Assembly: GCA_004299845.1 (NCBI GenBank)
Contig: CP036201.1
Location: 3,410,001 to 3,474,000, forward strand
DNA: 64,000 nt
Direction of reading: 5' to 3'
Source of the DNA: Verrucomicrobia bacterium S94
GTDB taxonomy: Bacteria > Verrucomicrobiota > Kiritimatiellia > Kiritimatiellales > Pontiellaceae
Part shown: positions 36,514 through 45,453 of the stretch, in pieces
Position numbering within the stretch: position 1 is the stretch's first letter
Layout: every line of letters starts with the position of its first letter
The notes under the pieces: generated by a model
What the model was told of the DNA's origin: nothing
What the model saw: the letters and a program-made list of their open reading frames with translations, nothing else
Database searches by the model: none
Program-made: the position numbers and the translations under genes

Positions 36514-37059
36514 TTATGGCAGCAATTGAAGCCACTTCCGTTTCATGCGAAGCATGGATTCTTCATGGGTAAATTTTTCCAGGGATTGGATGTCGACCCA
36601 TTGGAGATCGTGCGATTCTTCGGATACGATGTAGTCCTCGTTTTCCAGACATTGGAACACAAAGCGGATATCGTGGTGAAAATGTGCCGGTTCATTTTTA
36701 CGCTCAGGAATCCGGTGAATATCGATGTCGAAGATTTCGGGATTCCACAGGGTCAGATTGCGGATGCCGGATTCTTCGAGGGCTTCCAGCCGGGCGGCAT
36801 CGATGATGTCGGTGTTGCCGTCGGCATGTCCGCCGAGCTGCAGCCACATATCGAGTTTTCTGTGATGGGTGAGCAGGACGTGCGTTCCCGCCTTATTCAC
36901 CAGCCAGGCGGAGCCGGTAACGTGGCCAACCTGCAAAGAGCGTTCAAAACAGTCGGGATGGGTTTCAACAAAACCGATCAGCCGGTCCGCTGTGTCTTTT
37001 TCATTCGGCCACGTTTTGCGATAGTTCCGGAGTCTGGAAAGCAGGTCATTGCGGTGCAT
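36514..37059 (-). CDS. Nudix hydrolase
   Basis: 181 residues from the ATG at 37059, preceded by GAGG. The Nudix box is GGHADGNTDIIDAARLEALEESGI, a variant of GX5EX7REUXEEXGU with the E of GX5E missing and RLEALEES in place of REUXEE. The remainder resembles ADP-ribose/mutT-type proteins. It hydrolyses a nucleoside diphosphate linked to another group; the substrate is unknown. The first 14 bases overlap the acetyltransferase gene, so the two are coupled. A TTG codon upstream (37071) is not needed. Confidence 0.85.
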   Translation of the reverse strand: MHRNDLLSRLRNYRKTWPNEKDTADRLIGFVETHPDCFERSLQVGHVTGSAWLVNKAGTHVLLTHHRKLDMWLQLGGHADGNTDIIDAARLEALEESGIRNLTLWNPEIFDIDIHRIPERKNEPAHFHHDIRFVFQCLENEDYIVSEESHDLQWVDIQSLEKFTHEESMLRMKRKWLQLLP

Positions 37060-37624
37060 CGTTTTCCTCAATGTTCCGGATGACCTTTGCAGGATTGCCT
37101 ACGGCCAATGCATCGGAAGGGATATCCTTTGTGACGACAGAACCGGCTCCGATCACCACGCGGTCACCGATCGTGACGCCCGGAAGGACAATGACGTTCC
37201 CGCCCAGCCAGCAGTCTTTGCCGATGGTGATGGGTTGGCCGAATTCCAGTTCGGCCGCCCGCTGCGTGGCGGATAAGGGATGGCCGGCGGTGTAGAGCTG
37301 CACATTCGGGGCGAAAAGGGTCCGTGCACCGATGCGGATTTCGCAGACATCGAGAAAAACGCAGTTGAAATTCAGGTAAACCTTTTCTTCGCAGTGAATA
37401 TTATAGCCGTAATCGCAATAGAAGGGCGGGGTCACATAAATATCATCCGCGCAGTTGGGCAGCAGCTTCCGAAGGGTTTCCCGGCGTCCTTCGGGGTCAT
37501 CGAACTGCTCGATATTCATTTTTTTCAGCAGCGCCCGGGCCGTTTCGCGTTCGGCAGCCAGTTCGCCGCCCATGGAATAATAGGGTTCGCCGGCGAGCAT
37601 TTTTTCTTTTTCGGATTTCATCAT
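37046..37624 (-). CDS. maa: Maltose/galactoside O-acetyltransferase family (left-handed beta-helix)
   Basis: 192 residues in the NodL/LacA/Maa pattern: MLAGEPYYSMGGELAAER start, the hexapeptide-repeat region (IGKDCWLGGNVIVLPGVTIGDRVVIGAGSVVTKDIPSDALAVGNPAKVIR) and YVTPPFYCDYGYNIHCEEKVYLNFNC with the catalytic His region. It transfers acetyl from acetyl-CoA to a sugar; exact sugar unknown. Its stop codon overlaps the start of the Nudix gene, and its start overlaps the HIT gene by one base. Confidence 0.93.
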   Translation of the reverse strand: MMKSEKEKMLAGEPYYSMGGELAAERETARALLKKMNIEQFDDPEGRRETLRKLLPNCADDIYVTPPFYCDYGYNIHCEEKVYLNFNCVFLDVCEIRIGARTLFAPNVQLYTAGHPLSATQRAAELEFGQPITIGKDCWLGGNVIVLPGVTIGDRVVIGAGSVVTKDIPSDALAVGNPAKVIRNIEENDAPQ

Positions 37625-38109
37625 CAGGCCGGATTAAAGAGGGGATAAAGAATATCATACTGTTCGAGCAGGGCCTGCGGCATCACGCGGGTGTCGGCCA
37701 GCACCGGCATAAAATTGGTGTCACCGGTCCAGCGCGGTACAATGTGCTGGTGGATATGATCCTTCAATCCGGCTCCGGCGGGTTCGCCCAGATTAAACCC
37801 GAGGTTGAGGCCTTGCGGATGCAGTTCCGCCTTTAAAATATCCACGGCTTCGGCGGTGAGATCCATCAGTTCCAGCCGCTCCTCCGCCGTGAGATCCGAC
37901 AGATTGTCAAGGTGGCGGTACGGAGTGACCATCAGATGCCCGGAATTATAGGGATAGCGGTTCATGACCACGGCACAGGTTTTTCCGCGTTTAAGCAGCA
38001 GGTTTCCACGGTCGTCGTTTTCCGCAAACATGCGGCAGAGAAAACAGCCGCCTTCTTTTTCGCCCAGAATGTATTCAATGCGCCACGGCGCCCAGATCGT
38101 TTTGTTCAT
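37624..38109 (-). CDS. HIT-family hydrolase
   Basis: 161 residues, with CLFC-like GGCFLCRM at residue ~20, the central VVMNRYPYNSGHLMVTPYRH and the HIT triad in DHIHQHIVPRW (HxHxHxx). It belongs to the Fhit/DcpS-like branch of histidine-triad nucleotide-binding proteins, which cleave dinucleoside polyphosphates or AMP-lysine-like substrates. Last of the compact acetyltransferase-Nudix run reading right to left, so it is the first gene transcribed of this operon. Confidence 0.93.
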   Translation of the reverse strand: MNKTIWAPWRIEYILGEKEGGCFLCRMFAENDDRGNLLLKRGKTCAVVMNRYPYNSGHLMVTPYRHLDNLSDLTAEERLELMDLTAEAVDILKAELHPQGLNLGFNLGEPAGAGLKDHIHQHIVPRWTGDTNFMPVLADTRVMPQALLEQYDILYPLFNPA

Positions 38110-38204
38110 ATTTTCTGCTCTACAGTTTTACTTGCATTCATTTAATAAAATCGATTTATTCAATTTGAACCACTGAAAGCGCGAATGCGTCGTAGGTGGT
38201 GTTT

Positions 38205-38989
38205 TTATTTAGGGTACATGACAATTCCAAATGGATTATCGGTCGACGCTTCCGTATTGAGCGTAGGTTTAATGAGCTCTAACCAATCCTCGATTTTCTC
38301 TGAAGTGACTAAATCAGGAATACGATTCCCGAATTTATGGCCTATCTTTCCCAAAGAATACAAGTGAACTATGTAAGAGATGAAATCGGAAATCTGTATG
38401 AAGTACGATTCCTTGGAATCCTTTTGTAAGGGGTCTTCTATTAAGCTTTTGATTTCTTCTCTGTAAGGGGCATTTCCGAATCTACTCGGTATATAATTTA
38501 TTCGTTGTATTTTCCGTGAAGTCTTACGCATCTTACCAACCCTACCTGGGTCAGTAATTATCATAAACCTCTTTTCGGGCCGATTTTCTGAAGATGATTC
38601 TCAATACGTTGAATTGAGTAGGTGAATGCTCTGTCTAATATCTCGTACTTCAGACTTCTAATATTTGGTTTAAGGATAGCGACATTGACGACATCAGCTT
38701 GAAGGCCGGCAATCATTTTGTAAAAGAGATCCATGATCTCTATCCGTTCAGCATCAGATAGATTTAATTGTCGATAGGGTTGTTTGTTTAACAGAAATTT
38801 CTTTGTGTGCATTTCCCATTTAACTGGAAATGCAAAATCAGTATGAAGCTGTTTTCGGAACGAGTGGACATGTTCATAGTTCGATTTCCAATTCTGAAAA
38901 TGAGTGTAAACCGTTGATAGTACGAAAAGCGGTGATGAATAGTCAGGAAATCCATCATCACCAGCTTCATCATAATAAGCTAAATACAT
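38205..38989 (-). CDS. DUF3800 domain protein, frameshifted
   Basis: The N-terminal part (38989 to 38561) begins with MYLAYYDEAGDDG, the DUF3800 start with two acidic residues, and the C-terminal part (38564 to 38205) holds FIQISDFISYIVHLY, the second conserved block. They are in different frames and overlap by 4 bases; one extra base near 38563 (in the TTT of ggtttatga) joins them into one 261-residue protein. DUF3800 proteins are found near mobile elements and defence genes. Low GC relative to neighbours, so probably acquired. Confidence 0.82.
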
Positions 38990-39073
38990 ATCAATACCTG
39001 ATGCAGTATAATTTCATTTTCAAATGCGGAGATTAAATCATATCTTCCGGGGATTGGAAGTTTGGAAGGACCT

Positions 39074-40177
39074 ATGGCGGACAACGTATATTTTTACTGC
39101 GGAAACGATGAATACCTGGTGGCGACGAATGCGCGCAAAAAGGTGGATCAGATCTGCCCTGCGGAGGAGCAGTCGCTCTCGCTGGAAGTGATCGACGGCA
39201 GTGCATCGAAGGTGGACGAGGCCATTGCGGCGATTGATCAATGTGTGGCGGCATTCCGGACCGTGGGGCTTTTCGGCGGCAGAAAAGTGGTCTGGCTGCG
39301 CGATGCCGGGTTTCTTAAAAATCAGGTCATGATGAAGAATGCCGATGTGAAACGGCTGCTGGCTGAACTTTCCAATGACCTGAAAGCGGGGCTGTCGCCG
39401 GACCAGTTTCTGATAGTTTCCGCGCCGGGGATTTACAAGGTTTCGGGTTTTTATAAGGCGATTAAGGATATCGTTGAATTCGAGGAGTATGATATTCCCG
39501 AACGCGACTATGAGGCGCGGCCGGTGGCGTTGAAACGGGCGAAATCGTTGTTTAAGCGCGAAGGGTACAGCATCGATTCCGATGCGATGGATCTGTTCAT
39601 TGACCGCGCCGGTTTTGAAACCCGTCAGATCATGAATGAGGTGGAGAAGCTGGTGCTCTATAAAGGCGAGGATAAGAACATCGTATTGCAGGATGTACAG
39701 CTGATGACGGCGGCTTCTCATGAAGCGGTGGCCTGGGATTTTACGGATGCCATCGCCGAACGCAAACTCGGGGAGGCGATCCGGATTTTCCGGCAGCTGC
39801 TGTTTCAGAAACAGACGGCAATCGGTCTGATTATCCAGATCGAAAATCTGTTTCAGAATCTGCTGCGCTTCCGGGAATATATGGAAATCGGCTGGTTGCG
39901 CATGAACGGCAACCGGATTCAGTGGGCGAATGATCCAGAGATTGATGACTATTTTGCGGCTATGCCGGATGATCCGCGGAAAATGCACTGGTTCCGGGCT
40001 TCGAAATTTGCCAACCAGGCGGCTCCCTACACGGTCGCCCGCCTGGCGGCGAGCAAGCGGCTGGTGGTGGATACCCACGAAAAAATGCTCTCCGGCGGCG
40101 GCGCTGTTTCGCATGAGCTGATGCTCGAAACGCTGCTGGCCAAACTCTGTGCCCCACCGCGGCGCCGGCGTGCCTGA
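39074..40177 (+). CDS. holA: DNA polymerase III delta subunit
   Basis: 367 residues from the ATG at 39074. The HolA pattern is seen: FYCGNDEYLVATNARKKV at the start, the LFGGRKVVWLRD segment, and KLVLYKGEDKNIVLQDVQLMTAASHEAVAWDFTDAIAERKLGEAIRIFRQLLFQKQ, typical of delta's domain III. It is the clamp-loader subunit that opens the beta ring. An upstream in-frame ATG at 39062 is weaker. Confidence 0.93.
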   Translation: MADNVYFYCGNDEYLVATNARKKVDQICPAEEQSLSLEVIDGSASKVDEAIAAIDQCVAAFRTVGLFGGRKVVWLRDAGFLKNQVMMKNADVKRLLAELSNDLKAGLSPDQFLIVSAPGIYKVSGFYKAIKDIVEFEEYDIPERDYEARPVALKRAKSLFKREGYSIDSDAMDLFIDRAGFETRQIMNEVEKLVLYKGEDKNIVLQDVQLMTAASHEAVAWDFTDAIAERKLGEAIRIFRQLLFQKQTAIGLIIQIENLFQNLLRFREYMEIGWLRMNGNRIQWANDPEIDDYFAAMPDDPRKMHWFRASKFANQAAPYTVARLAASKRLVVDTHEKMLSGGGAVSHELMLETLLAKLCAPPRRRRA

Positions 40178-40220
40178 TGCGGGTTGGCTTCCGGCTACAC
40201 CCTTCGGATGAAAAAACGTT

Positions 40221-40242
40221 GTAGGCCCGGTCCCCGACCGGG
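40221..40242. repeat. GTAGG-led hairpin
   Basis: GTAGG followed by CCCGGTC-CCC-GACCGGG, a perfect 7-bp stem with a CCC loop, in the intergenic region after holA. It is the same type as the elements in 35524-35585. Confidence 0.7.
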
Positions 40243-40298
40243 TGGTCCGTGCATTATCCTGCCTGAAGACAATGATTCGGGGTTGATTTTGTGCGACG

Positions 40299-40330
40299 AA
40301 AAAAAACCGCCTCCGATGAATCGGGGCGGC
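40299..40330 (-). terminator. Terminator of the surface-protein gene
   Basis: GCCGCCCCGATTCATCGGAGGC as read on the minus strand forms a stem with a small loop, followed by a T8 run. Confidence 0.8.
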
Positions 40331-40359
40331 TTTTCCTATGCGTTTAATTCAGGGCTGAA

Positions 40360-40920
40360 TTATTCGCCGAAGGTCCAGTTGGCAATAATCATGCCTTTTG
40401 AAAGATCACTCGGGAAATCGGTAAACCATTCGTTGTCGGAAATAATGTTTACGAGACCGAGCTGGAACAGGTTATGGGCGGTTTCTGCATAGTTTACAAA
40501 TCCCCACTGGAAGGCTCCGTCCACTTCTTTACCGATATTCACGAAGCCCAGCTGTGCGCCGGTCAGTGCTTGTGCATAGTTTACAAATCCCCACTGGAGA
40601 CCGACGAATTCGCCGGAGGCATAGTTGACCAGACCGAGGGAAGCACCGGTGTAGTCTTCTGCGTAGTTGTAAATGGTCGGAAGGAATACGAACCATTTCA
40701 CGCCTACACTGTCGCCGGTTGAACCGTTTACAAAACCGAACTGCCACTGGAATTCCGGGCTTGGGTTTTCGTTCCAGACCCCGATCGATACCCCTTTGAT
40801 TTCAGTTGCACGATCCTGAAGGGCGATATCGGGGGTCAGCGAAAGCTGGAAACCTGCGGTTTCAGCAAACGATCCTGCGGTGAGTGCACACGCTGCAGCT
40901 GCAATCATCAATTTTTTCAT
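40360..40920 (-). CDS. Secreted surface protein with FVNYA repeats (LA_2272-like)
   Basis: 186 residues with a signal peptide (AAAACALTAGSFAET). The mature part has repeated blocks of the form LGLVNYASGEFVGLQWGFVNYAQ, LGFVNIGKEVDGAFQWGFVNYAE, FQLGLVNI, where a Gly-x-Val-Asn core is repeated about every 20 residues. This is the pattern of LA_2272-type surface repeat proteins. Its beta-strand-rich body suggests an outer-membrane or cell-surface location. Terminator present. Confidence 0.75.
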   Translation of the reverse strand: MKKLMIAAAACALTAGSFAETAGFQLSLTPDIALQDRATEIKGVSIGVWNENPSPEFQWQFGFVNGSTGDSVGVKWFVFLPTIYNYAEDYTGASLGLVNYASGEFVGLQWGFVNYAQALTGAQLGFVNIGKEVDGAFQWGFVNYAETAHNLFQLGLVNIISDNEWFTDFPSDLSKGMIIANWTFGE

Positions 40921-41335
40921 ACTCTCTTCTCCTTATGGTTTACGTACTACTTATGAATTCAGTGCATAAGAGCATAGGAACAACAGAAAGAGACTGCAAC
41001 CGCTTTTCATTTATTTTACGGGGTGAAGGTTACATCTATTTGTCGCAATCACATGTTTGGCGCCAGGTATTGTAACGTGTAGAGGGGAAGGGTGTTAGCT
41101 TATTCAAGCTTCGGTCGCTTGGCGGAATACTTCCGGTAAACGGGGATGACGGCCCGAAGGACTGGATGTCGGATCCGGTTGTTTTAAGCGGGATATGTGC
41201 TCCGATCTGCAGAGCCGGCTGAAATTCCGCTGTAGTGTTTTCGGTATGATATGAAGCTGGTGAGTTTCGCGGTTTTCCTGCTTTATTCGCCCTCGATTCC
41301 CCGGTAAAGCTGTTGGGTCGAAAAGGACGTGAATT
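40921..41335. other. Intergenic region between divergent surface-protein and yggS genes
   Basis: 415 bases. Frames present here lack any motif. The minus side holds the promoter of the surface protein and an AGGAGA site; the yggS side carries AAAAGGACG upstream of 41336. Nothing else is seen. Confidence 0.5.
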
Positions 41336-42013
41336 ATGGAAACAACATTTGCAGATCGACTGGAACTGGTGGAGCAGCGGATTCGCGCCGCCTGTGAAAA
41401 AGCGGGGCGGGCGCGTGAAGAGGTGACGTTGCTTGCCGTCTCCAAAACCAAACCGCCGGAAGCGGTGCGCGAGGCCGCGGAATGCGGGCTGCGGCTGTTC
41501 GGTGAAAATAAAGTGCAGGAGGCGCAGTCGAAAATTTCGATGTGTCCTTCCGGGCTGGAGTGGCATCTGATCGGACATCTTCAGAGCAACAAGGCCAGGA
41601 TAGCGGCCAATCTGTTTCATATGATTCATTCGGTGGATTCTCTGAAACTGCTTCAGACCCTGGACAACCATGCAAACACTACATTGCCGGTATTGCTCCA
41701 GGTTAATATTGCGGGTGAGGCGGCGAAGTATGGTTTAAAACCCGACGAAGTGGCCGGAGTCATTGAGGCCGCCAACCGGATGAGCAAATGCGAGGTGCAC
41801 GGTCTGATGCTCATTCCGCCGTTTTCGCCGGATCCCGAAAAAACGCGCGCTCATTTTGCCGACCTCCGTAAACTGCGCGATCAGCTGCAGGACGAAACCG
41901 GCACGCCGCTGCCTGAGCTTTCCATGGGGATGTCGCACGACCTGGAAGTGGCAGTTGAAGAGGGCAGCACCTGGGTCCGCATCGGCACCGATCTGTTCGG
42001 GCATAGAGACTGA
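41336..42013 (+). CDS. yggS: PLP homeostasis protein YggS
   Basis: 225 residues of the YggS/PROSC family: VTLLAVSKTKPPEAVREAAECG with the PLP-binding Lys, FGENKVQEAQSK, WHLIGHLQSNKA, LLQVNIAGEAAKYGL and LSMGMSHDLEVAVEEGSTWVRIGTDLFG. It binds pyridoxal phosphate and keeps free PLP levels balanced. It lies about 220 bases before proC, which is its common neighbour, with the repeat pair between. Confidence 0.96.
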   Translation: METTFADRLELVEQRIRAACEKAGRAREEVTLLAVSKTKPPEAVREAAECGLRLFGENKVQEAQSKISMCPSGLEWHLIGHLQSNKARIAANLFHMIHSVDSLKLLQTLDNHANTTLPVLLQVNIAGEAAKYGLKPDEVAGVIEAANRMSKCEVHGLMLIPPFSPDPEKTRAHFADLRKLRDQLQDETGTPLPELSMGMSHDLEVAVEEGSTWVRIGTDLFGHRD

Positions 42014-42017
42014 ATAA

Positions 42018-42224
42018 CCTCAGAGGACACCGAGAGCTCAGAGAATGGATAAGGATCCACTAACTGAAAAAGTTATAGGTTGTGCCGTTGAAGTGCATCT
42101 GACTGTCGGCTCGATAGGTTGTTGAAGGTTCTTTAAGTTCAATGTTGTGTGCTTAATAGACGGTATTAAACGTATAAGTAATTAATCAAAACACCCTCTG
42201 TGCTCTCTGTGGCCTCTGTGGTAG
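42018..42224. repeat. Inverted CACAGAG repeats around a GxxExxY gene remnant
   Basis: The left arm (42018-42048) CTCAGAGGACACCGAGAG... and the right arm (42193-42224, rc CACAGAGGCCACAGAGAG...) agree at about 22 of 28 bases in inverted orientation. They flank 42045-42192. The right arm reaches to 12 bases from the proC start. Confidence 0.75.
42045..42125 (+). pseudogene. N-terminal remnant of a GxxExxY protein gene
   Basis: ATG at 42045 begins a 26-codon frame with LTEKVIGCAVEVHLTVGS, ending at a stop (42123-42125). LTEKVIGxAxEVHxxLGPG is the start of GxxExxY proteins (small PD-(D/E)XK-related family). The expected PGLLESxYE continuation and some 100 further residues are missing. It lies inside the inverted CACAGAG arms. 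Confidence 0.75.
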
Positions 42225-42235
42225 AAAGTTTCATT

Positions 42236-43033
42236 ATGAATATTGTATTTATCGGAGCGGGTAACATGGCTGAAGCCATTGTTGCGGGAATCATCAGACA
42301 GAACGTGGTAGAACCGTCGGACGTCTGTGTAACGGATATCAGCGAAGAGCGGCTTGACCATTTTTCGCAACAGTACGGTGTCGGCCGTTCCACGGATAAT
42401 GCTGCCGCGGTGGCGCAGGCGGATGTGGTGGTGCTTTCGGTCAAACCGCAGATTTTTCCGGACGTCTGGCCGGGAATTGAGGGTGCACTTAAATCCGATG
42501 CGCTGGTCGTCAGCATTATGGCCGGGATTCCCTCCGCAAAAATCGCCAAAGATAAACCGATCCGTGTGGTGCGGGTGATGCCCAATACGCCGGCGTTGAT
42601 CGGTGAAGGGGCAGCGGGCATCGCCGCCGGTGAATATGCCACGGAAGCCGATGTAAAAATCGCAGAAAAACTGCTCGGTGCGGTTGGAGTTGCCGTGGTG
42701 GTGAAAGAAGAGGAAATCGATGCGGTAACGGCGCTGAGCGGCAGCGGCCCGGCCTATGTCTTTTATCTGCTCGAAAGTATGCTTGAAGCCGCGGAACAGA
42801 TGGGGCTCGAAAAAGGAGTTTCCCGCGATCTCGCACTCGCAACCGTCATTGGAGCCGCAAAGCTGATGAAAGAGTCGGGTGAGGATGCGGCCGATCTGCG
42901 AGCAAAGGTAACGTCGAAGGGCGGCACCACACATGCCGCGATTTCCACAATGGAAGAACACGGCGTGAAGGATTCCGTTGTTGCGGCACTCAAAGCTGCG
43001 CAGACACGGTCCGTCGAACTGGCAAATGGCTAA
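42236..43033 (+). CDS. proC: Pyrroline-5-carboxylate reductase
   Basis: 265 residues from the ATG at 42236 (an earlier ATG at 42200 is inside the repeat). MNIVFIGAGNMAEAIVAGII gives the NAD(P)-binding fold, VVLSVKPQIFPDV, VVRVMPNTPALIGEGA, ALSGSGPAYVFYLLESMLEAAEQMGL and SKGGTTHAAI are signature motifs. It reduces P5C to proline, the last step of proline synthesis. It overlaps the next gene by 8 bases. Confidence 0.97.
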   Translation: MNIVFIGAGNMAEAIVAGIIRQNVVEPSDVCVTDISEERLDHFSQQYGVGRSTDNAAAVAQADVVVLSVKPQIFPDVWPGIEGALKSDALVVSIMAGIPSAKIAKDKPIRVVRVMPNTPALIGEGAAGIAAGEYATEADVKIAEKLLGAVGVAVVVKEEEIDAVTALSGSGPAYVFYLLESMLEAAEQMGLEKGVSRDLALATVIGAAKLMKESGEDAADLRAKVTSKGGTTHAAISTMEEHGVKDSVVAALKAAQTRSVELANG

Positions 43034-43849
43034 AAAAAAAGCAGCTCCACCGAAAAAGAACCGCTGGCAGCGGTTTAAACGCAACGCCGTAACGGCGCTG
43101 ATCATTCTGATTATTCTCTATATCGGCGGCCATGTGATTTCGCGGCTCGAGGGAACGCGGCAGGCTATTGCGGATAAACTTTCCAACGGCAGCCGCCAGC
43201 CGATCTCCATCGAAAAAGCCGGTATGACACTCTTGTGCGGGCTGCGGCTTCAGGGGGTCCGTTTTCAGGGGTGGAAATACCCGATGTGAAAATGAAGTTC
43301 AACGGGCTGTTCTTTCTTTCCAAAGAGACGCCGTTTGTGCGGGAATTAAACATCAGGGATATGGAAATGACGTTCCGGCAGGTTCCGTCGACCGGAAACT
43401 GGGAACCGCTGATTCTCAGCGGCATCGGTCGGCGGCTCGGGGCCGTGGTGGGGTTTCACCCGCCGGATAAACCGGATGATTCGCTGCCCGAATTTCCGCC
43501 CTATGCCATCAATACCAAAACGCTGCTGCAGCTCGAAAACGCCAAAGTGGTCTGGAAAGATGTCAACGGGCGCGAGGTGGCCTATATCACCGATGCCCAT
43601 CTTCGGTTTAAAACCGGCCGTTTTATTAAACGCAAAGTGATCCAGACTATTTTTCAATGCGAGCATCTGAAGCTGGCCAACGGCCGGAGTCTCCGGAAGT
43701 TCCGTCTTGAAGCTTTCAGGGTTGACGGCTCTCCGTGGGTCACCGTCATGGATATGGCGGATATTACCGGACAGTATGAGGAGTTTGCCACCGCTACTCT
43801 CTGGCAGGATTTGAACAATCATCTGAACCTGCTTTCCTCGATGCATTGA
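43026..43849 (+). CDS. AsmA-like inner-membrane protein, frameshifted
   Basis: ATG at 43026 lies inside the proC end (8-base overlap). Part 1 (to 43289) has a Lys-rich start, one membrane segment (AVTALIILIILYIGGHVI) and QPISIEKAGMTLLCGLRLQGVRF. Part 2, in frame 2 (VEIPDVKMKFNGLFFLSKET...), continues it after the G run at 43267-43270; one extra G gives 274 residues. This start-segment, then a beta-strand-like region with a repeated 'L-x-L-x-G' feel, is AsmA/DUF748-like. It may help envelope lipid or protein transport. Coupled to proC by overlap. Confidence 0.7.
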
Positions 43850-44094
43850 TCCCGGCTTTCCTCAGCTTTCAATGGTTTTCAGTTATTCGGCGGAAGAGGA
43901 CCGGAACGTGGAAATATGCTGATCGACAGCATTCTGCGGTCTGAACTCGGCCTCTGCTGCAAGAGCAAAAGGGTTCTTCCATAAGGCTTGAAAAGGCGGT
44001 GCATCAGATTTTAGACATTCATACTTGCAAACATGTGCATACGTGTAATTATCGCGCGGTCGTTTTTAAATTAACCCTTAAACAAGGCTGAAAA

Positions 44095-45057
44095 ATGAAT
44101 GCTGAAAAACTGACTGTTGCATTAGAAGAATTCGTTCATGTGGGCGGAGCCCTCGTTATCGTTATTGCTGTGGTATCGGTGCTGACCGGGTTTATGCGGG
44201 AATATATTCCGCAGGATAAACTGCAGAAAAAACTGACTAAACATGAAAAATTCGGTCCGCTGCTCGGGGCCTTTCTGGGCATGCTTACGCCGTTCTGCAG
44301 CGCTTCCGTTGTACCGCTGACGATGGGAATGGCCACAATGGGGGTAAATCTGGGCACAGTGCTGAGTTTTCTGATTTCGGCCCCGCTCTGTAATTTTGTT
44401 GTTGTGGCTATGGTGTACACCGTTTTCGGACTTAAAATTACCGCCGGCTATTTTGCGATCACCTTCATTGCGGCAGTTATCGGCGGCTGGCTGATCACGA
44501 AAACCCCCTGGAGAAATGAGATCCGACGGGGCGAAGAGCTGGGCGATAAAAAGGCGGATTCCGGTTGTGCTCCTGCGTCCTGCTGTGGCGAGCAGCCCAA
44601 ACCGCAGCCGAGCTGCTGTCCGGGCAGTGCTGCTGGTTCCGGCGAGGTGAAAAAGCCGGTGCTGGCGATGCGTTTTGCTTGGGTGCTGTTCAAAAAAATC
44701 ATTCCCTACGTCCTGATCGGTGCGTTGATCAGCGGGGTTTCTGCGGCCTATCTTCCGCCGGACGTGGTTGAAAAATATGTCGGTGGCGACAGTCTGCTTT
44801 CGATTATTATTGCTGCTGTAATCGGAGTGCCTGTGTATCTGCGCATCGAAATGGCAGTTCCGCTGCTGAAGGTGCTGATTGCAAAAGGCATGGGGCTCGG
44901 TCCGGCCATTGCCCTGATTATCGGGGGAACCGGAGCCAGTCTGCCGGAAATTGCCCTGGTCTCCTCCGTGCTCAAACCCAAAGCCGTGGCGGCCTTTATT
45001 ACCATTGTGCTGATCACCGCGGTAATCGGAGGGGTGCTTATTCAATACGTGCTCTAG
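44095..45057 (+). CDS. Permease of the ArsP/DUF318 type with Cys-rich cytosolic loop
   Basis: 320 residues with about 8 membrane segments in two halves. TPFCSASVVPLTMGMATMG with its Cys and the GGTGASLPEIALVSSVLK-like motif are the family pattern. The central cytosolic loop carries paired Cys (GCAPASCCGEQPKPQPSCC), a metal-binding pattern. ArsP-type permeases export trivalent organoarsenicals; SO_0444-like relatives export Cu/Zn. The ArsR-type regulator downstream supports metal or metalloid control. Confidence 0.88.
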   Translation: MNAEKLTVALEEFVHVGGALVIVIAVVSVLTGFMREYIPQDKLQKKLTKHEKFGPLLGAFLGMLTPFCSASVVPLTMGMATMGVNLGTVLSFLISAPLCNFVVVAMVYTVFGLKITAGYFAITFIAAVIGGWLITKTPWRNEIRRGEELGDKKADSGCAPASCCGEQPKPQPSCCPGSAAGSGEVKKPVLAMRFAWVLFKKIIPYVLIGALISGVSAAYLPPDVVEKYVGGDSLLSIIIAAVIGVPVYLRIEMAVPLLKVLIAKGMGLGPAIALIIGGTGASLPEIALVSSVLKPKAVAAFITIVLITAVIGGVLIQYVL

Positions 45058-45141
45058 GCCGGAAATGAATCCCTCTTTCCGTCGGCCTGCTGGCGGAGGG
45101 AGGGCTTTGTGTTTCTCACATTGATCTGAAAAAGGAGTCGT

Positions 45142-45453
45142 ATGAAATGCCAAGGTAATGATGAACTAAAAACCGGAAAACGGGGTCTGTTGGGTTTTCG
45201 CAGGTGGTGTGCATATCACCACCTCTACAACGTGATTTCCGCCCTCATCAAAGGAGAGAAATTATCCGCACAGATTAAAGCCGGCCGGAATATCGCGCTG
45301 CTCGGAATCTTCTGCCCCTTTTTCTGGATGGCCCTGCTCTCCGGAGAACGGGGGTCCGCACTTGCTTTTCATGCTCTGCATTCCGGGATGGTATGTTTAA
45401 TCGGAATTGCTATCATGATTGCAGGTTTAGCGAATCAGAAGGACCGCTCATGA
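45142..45453 (+). CDS. Small membrane protein linked to the permease operon
   Basis: 103 residues with a Cys at residue 3 and a GFRRWCAYHHLYN segment, then two membrane segments. No known family. Its stop overlaps the ArsR gene (ATGA), so it is co-translated. The role may be metal handling; not established. Confidence 0.65.
   Translation: MKCQGNDELKTGKRGLLGFRRWCAYHHLYNVISALIKGEKLSAQIKAGRNIALLGIFCPFFWMALLSGERGSALAFHALHSGMVCLIGIAIMIAGLANQKDRS

Noticed and set aside
38400-38420. A copy of the 15-bp palindrome in the DUF3800 gene (TTCCTTGGAA)
   Set aside because: It is a 10-base palindrome without the 4-base centre and the flanking A/T positions.
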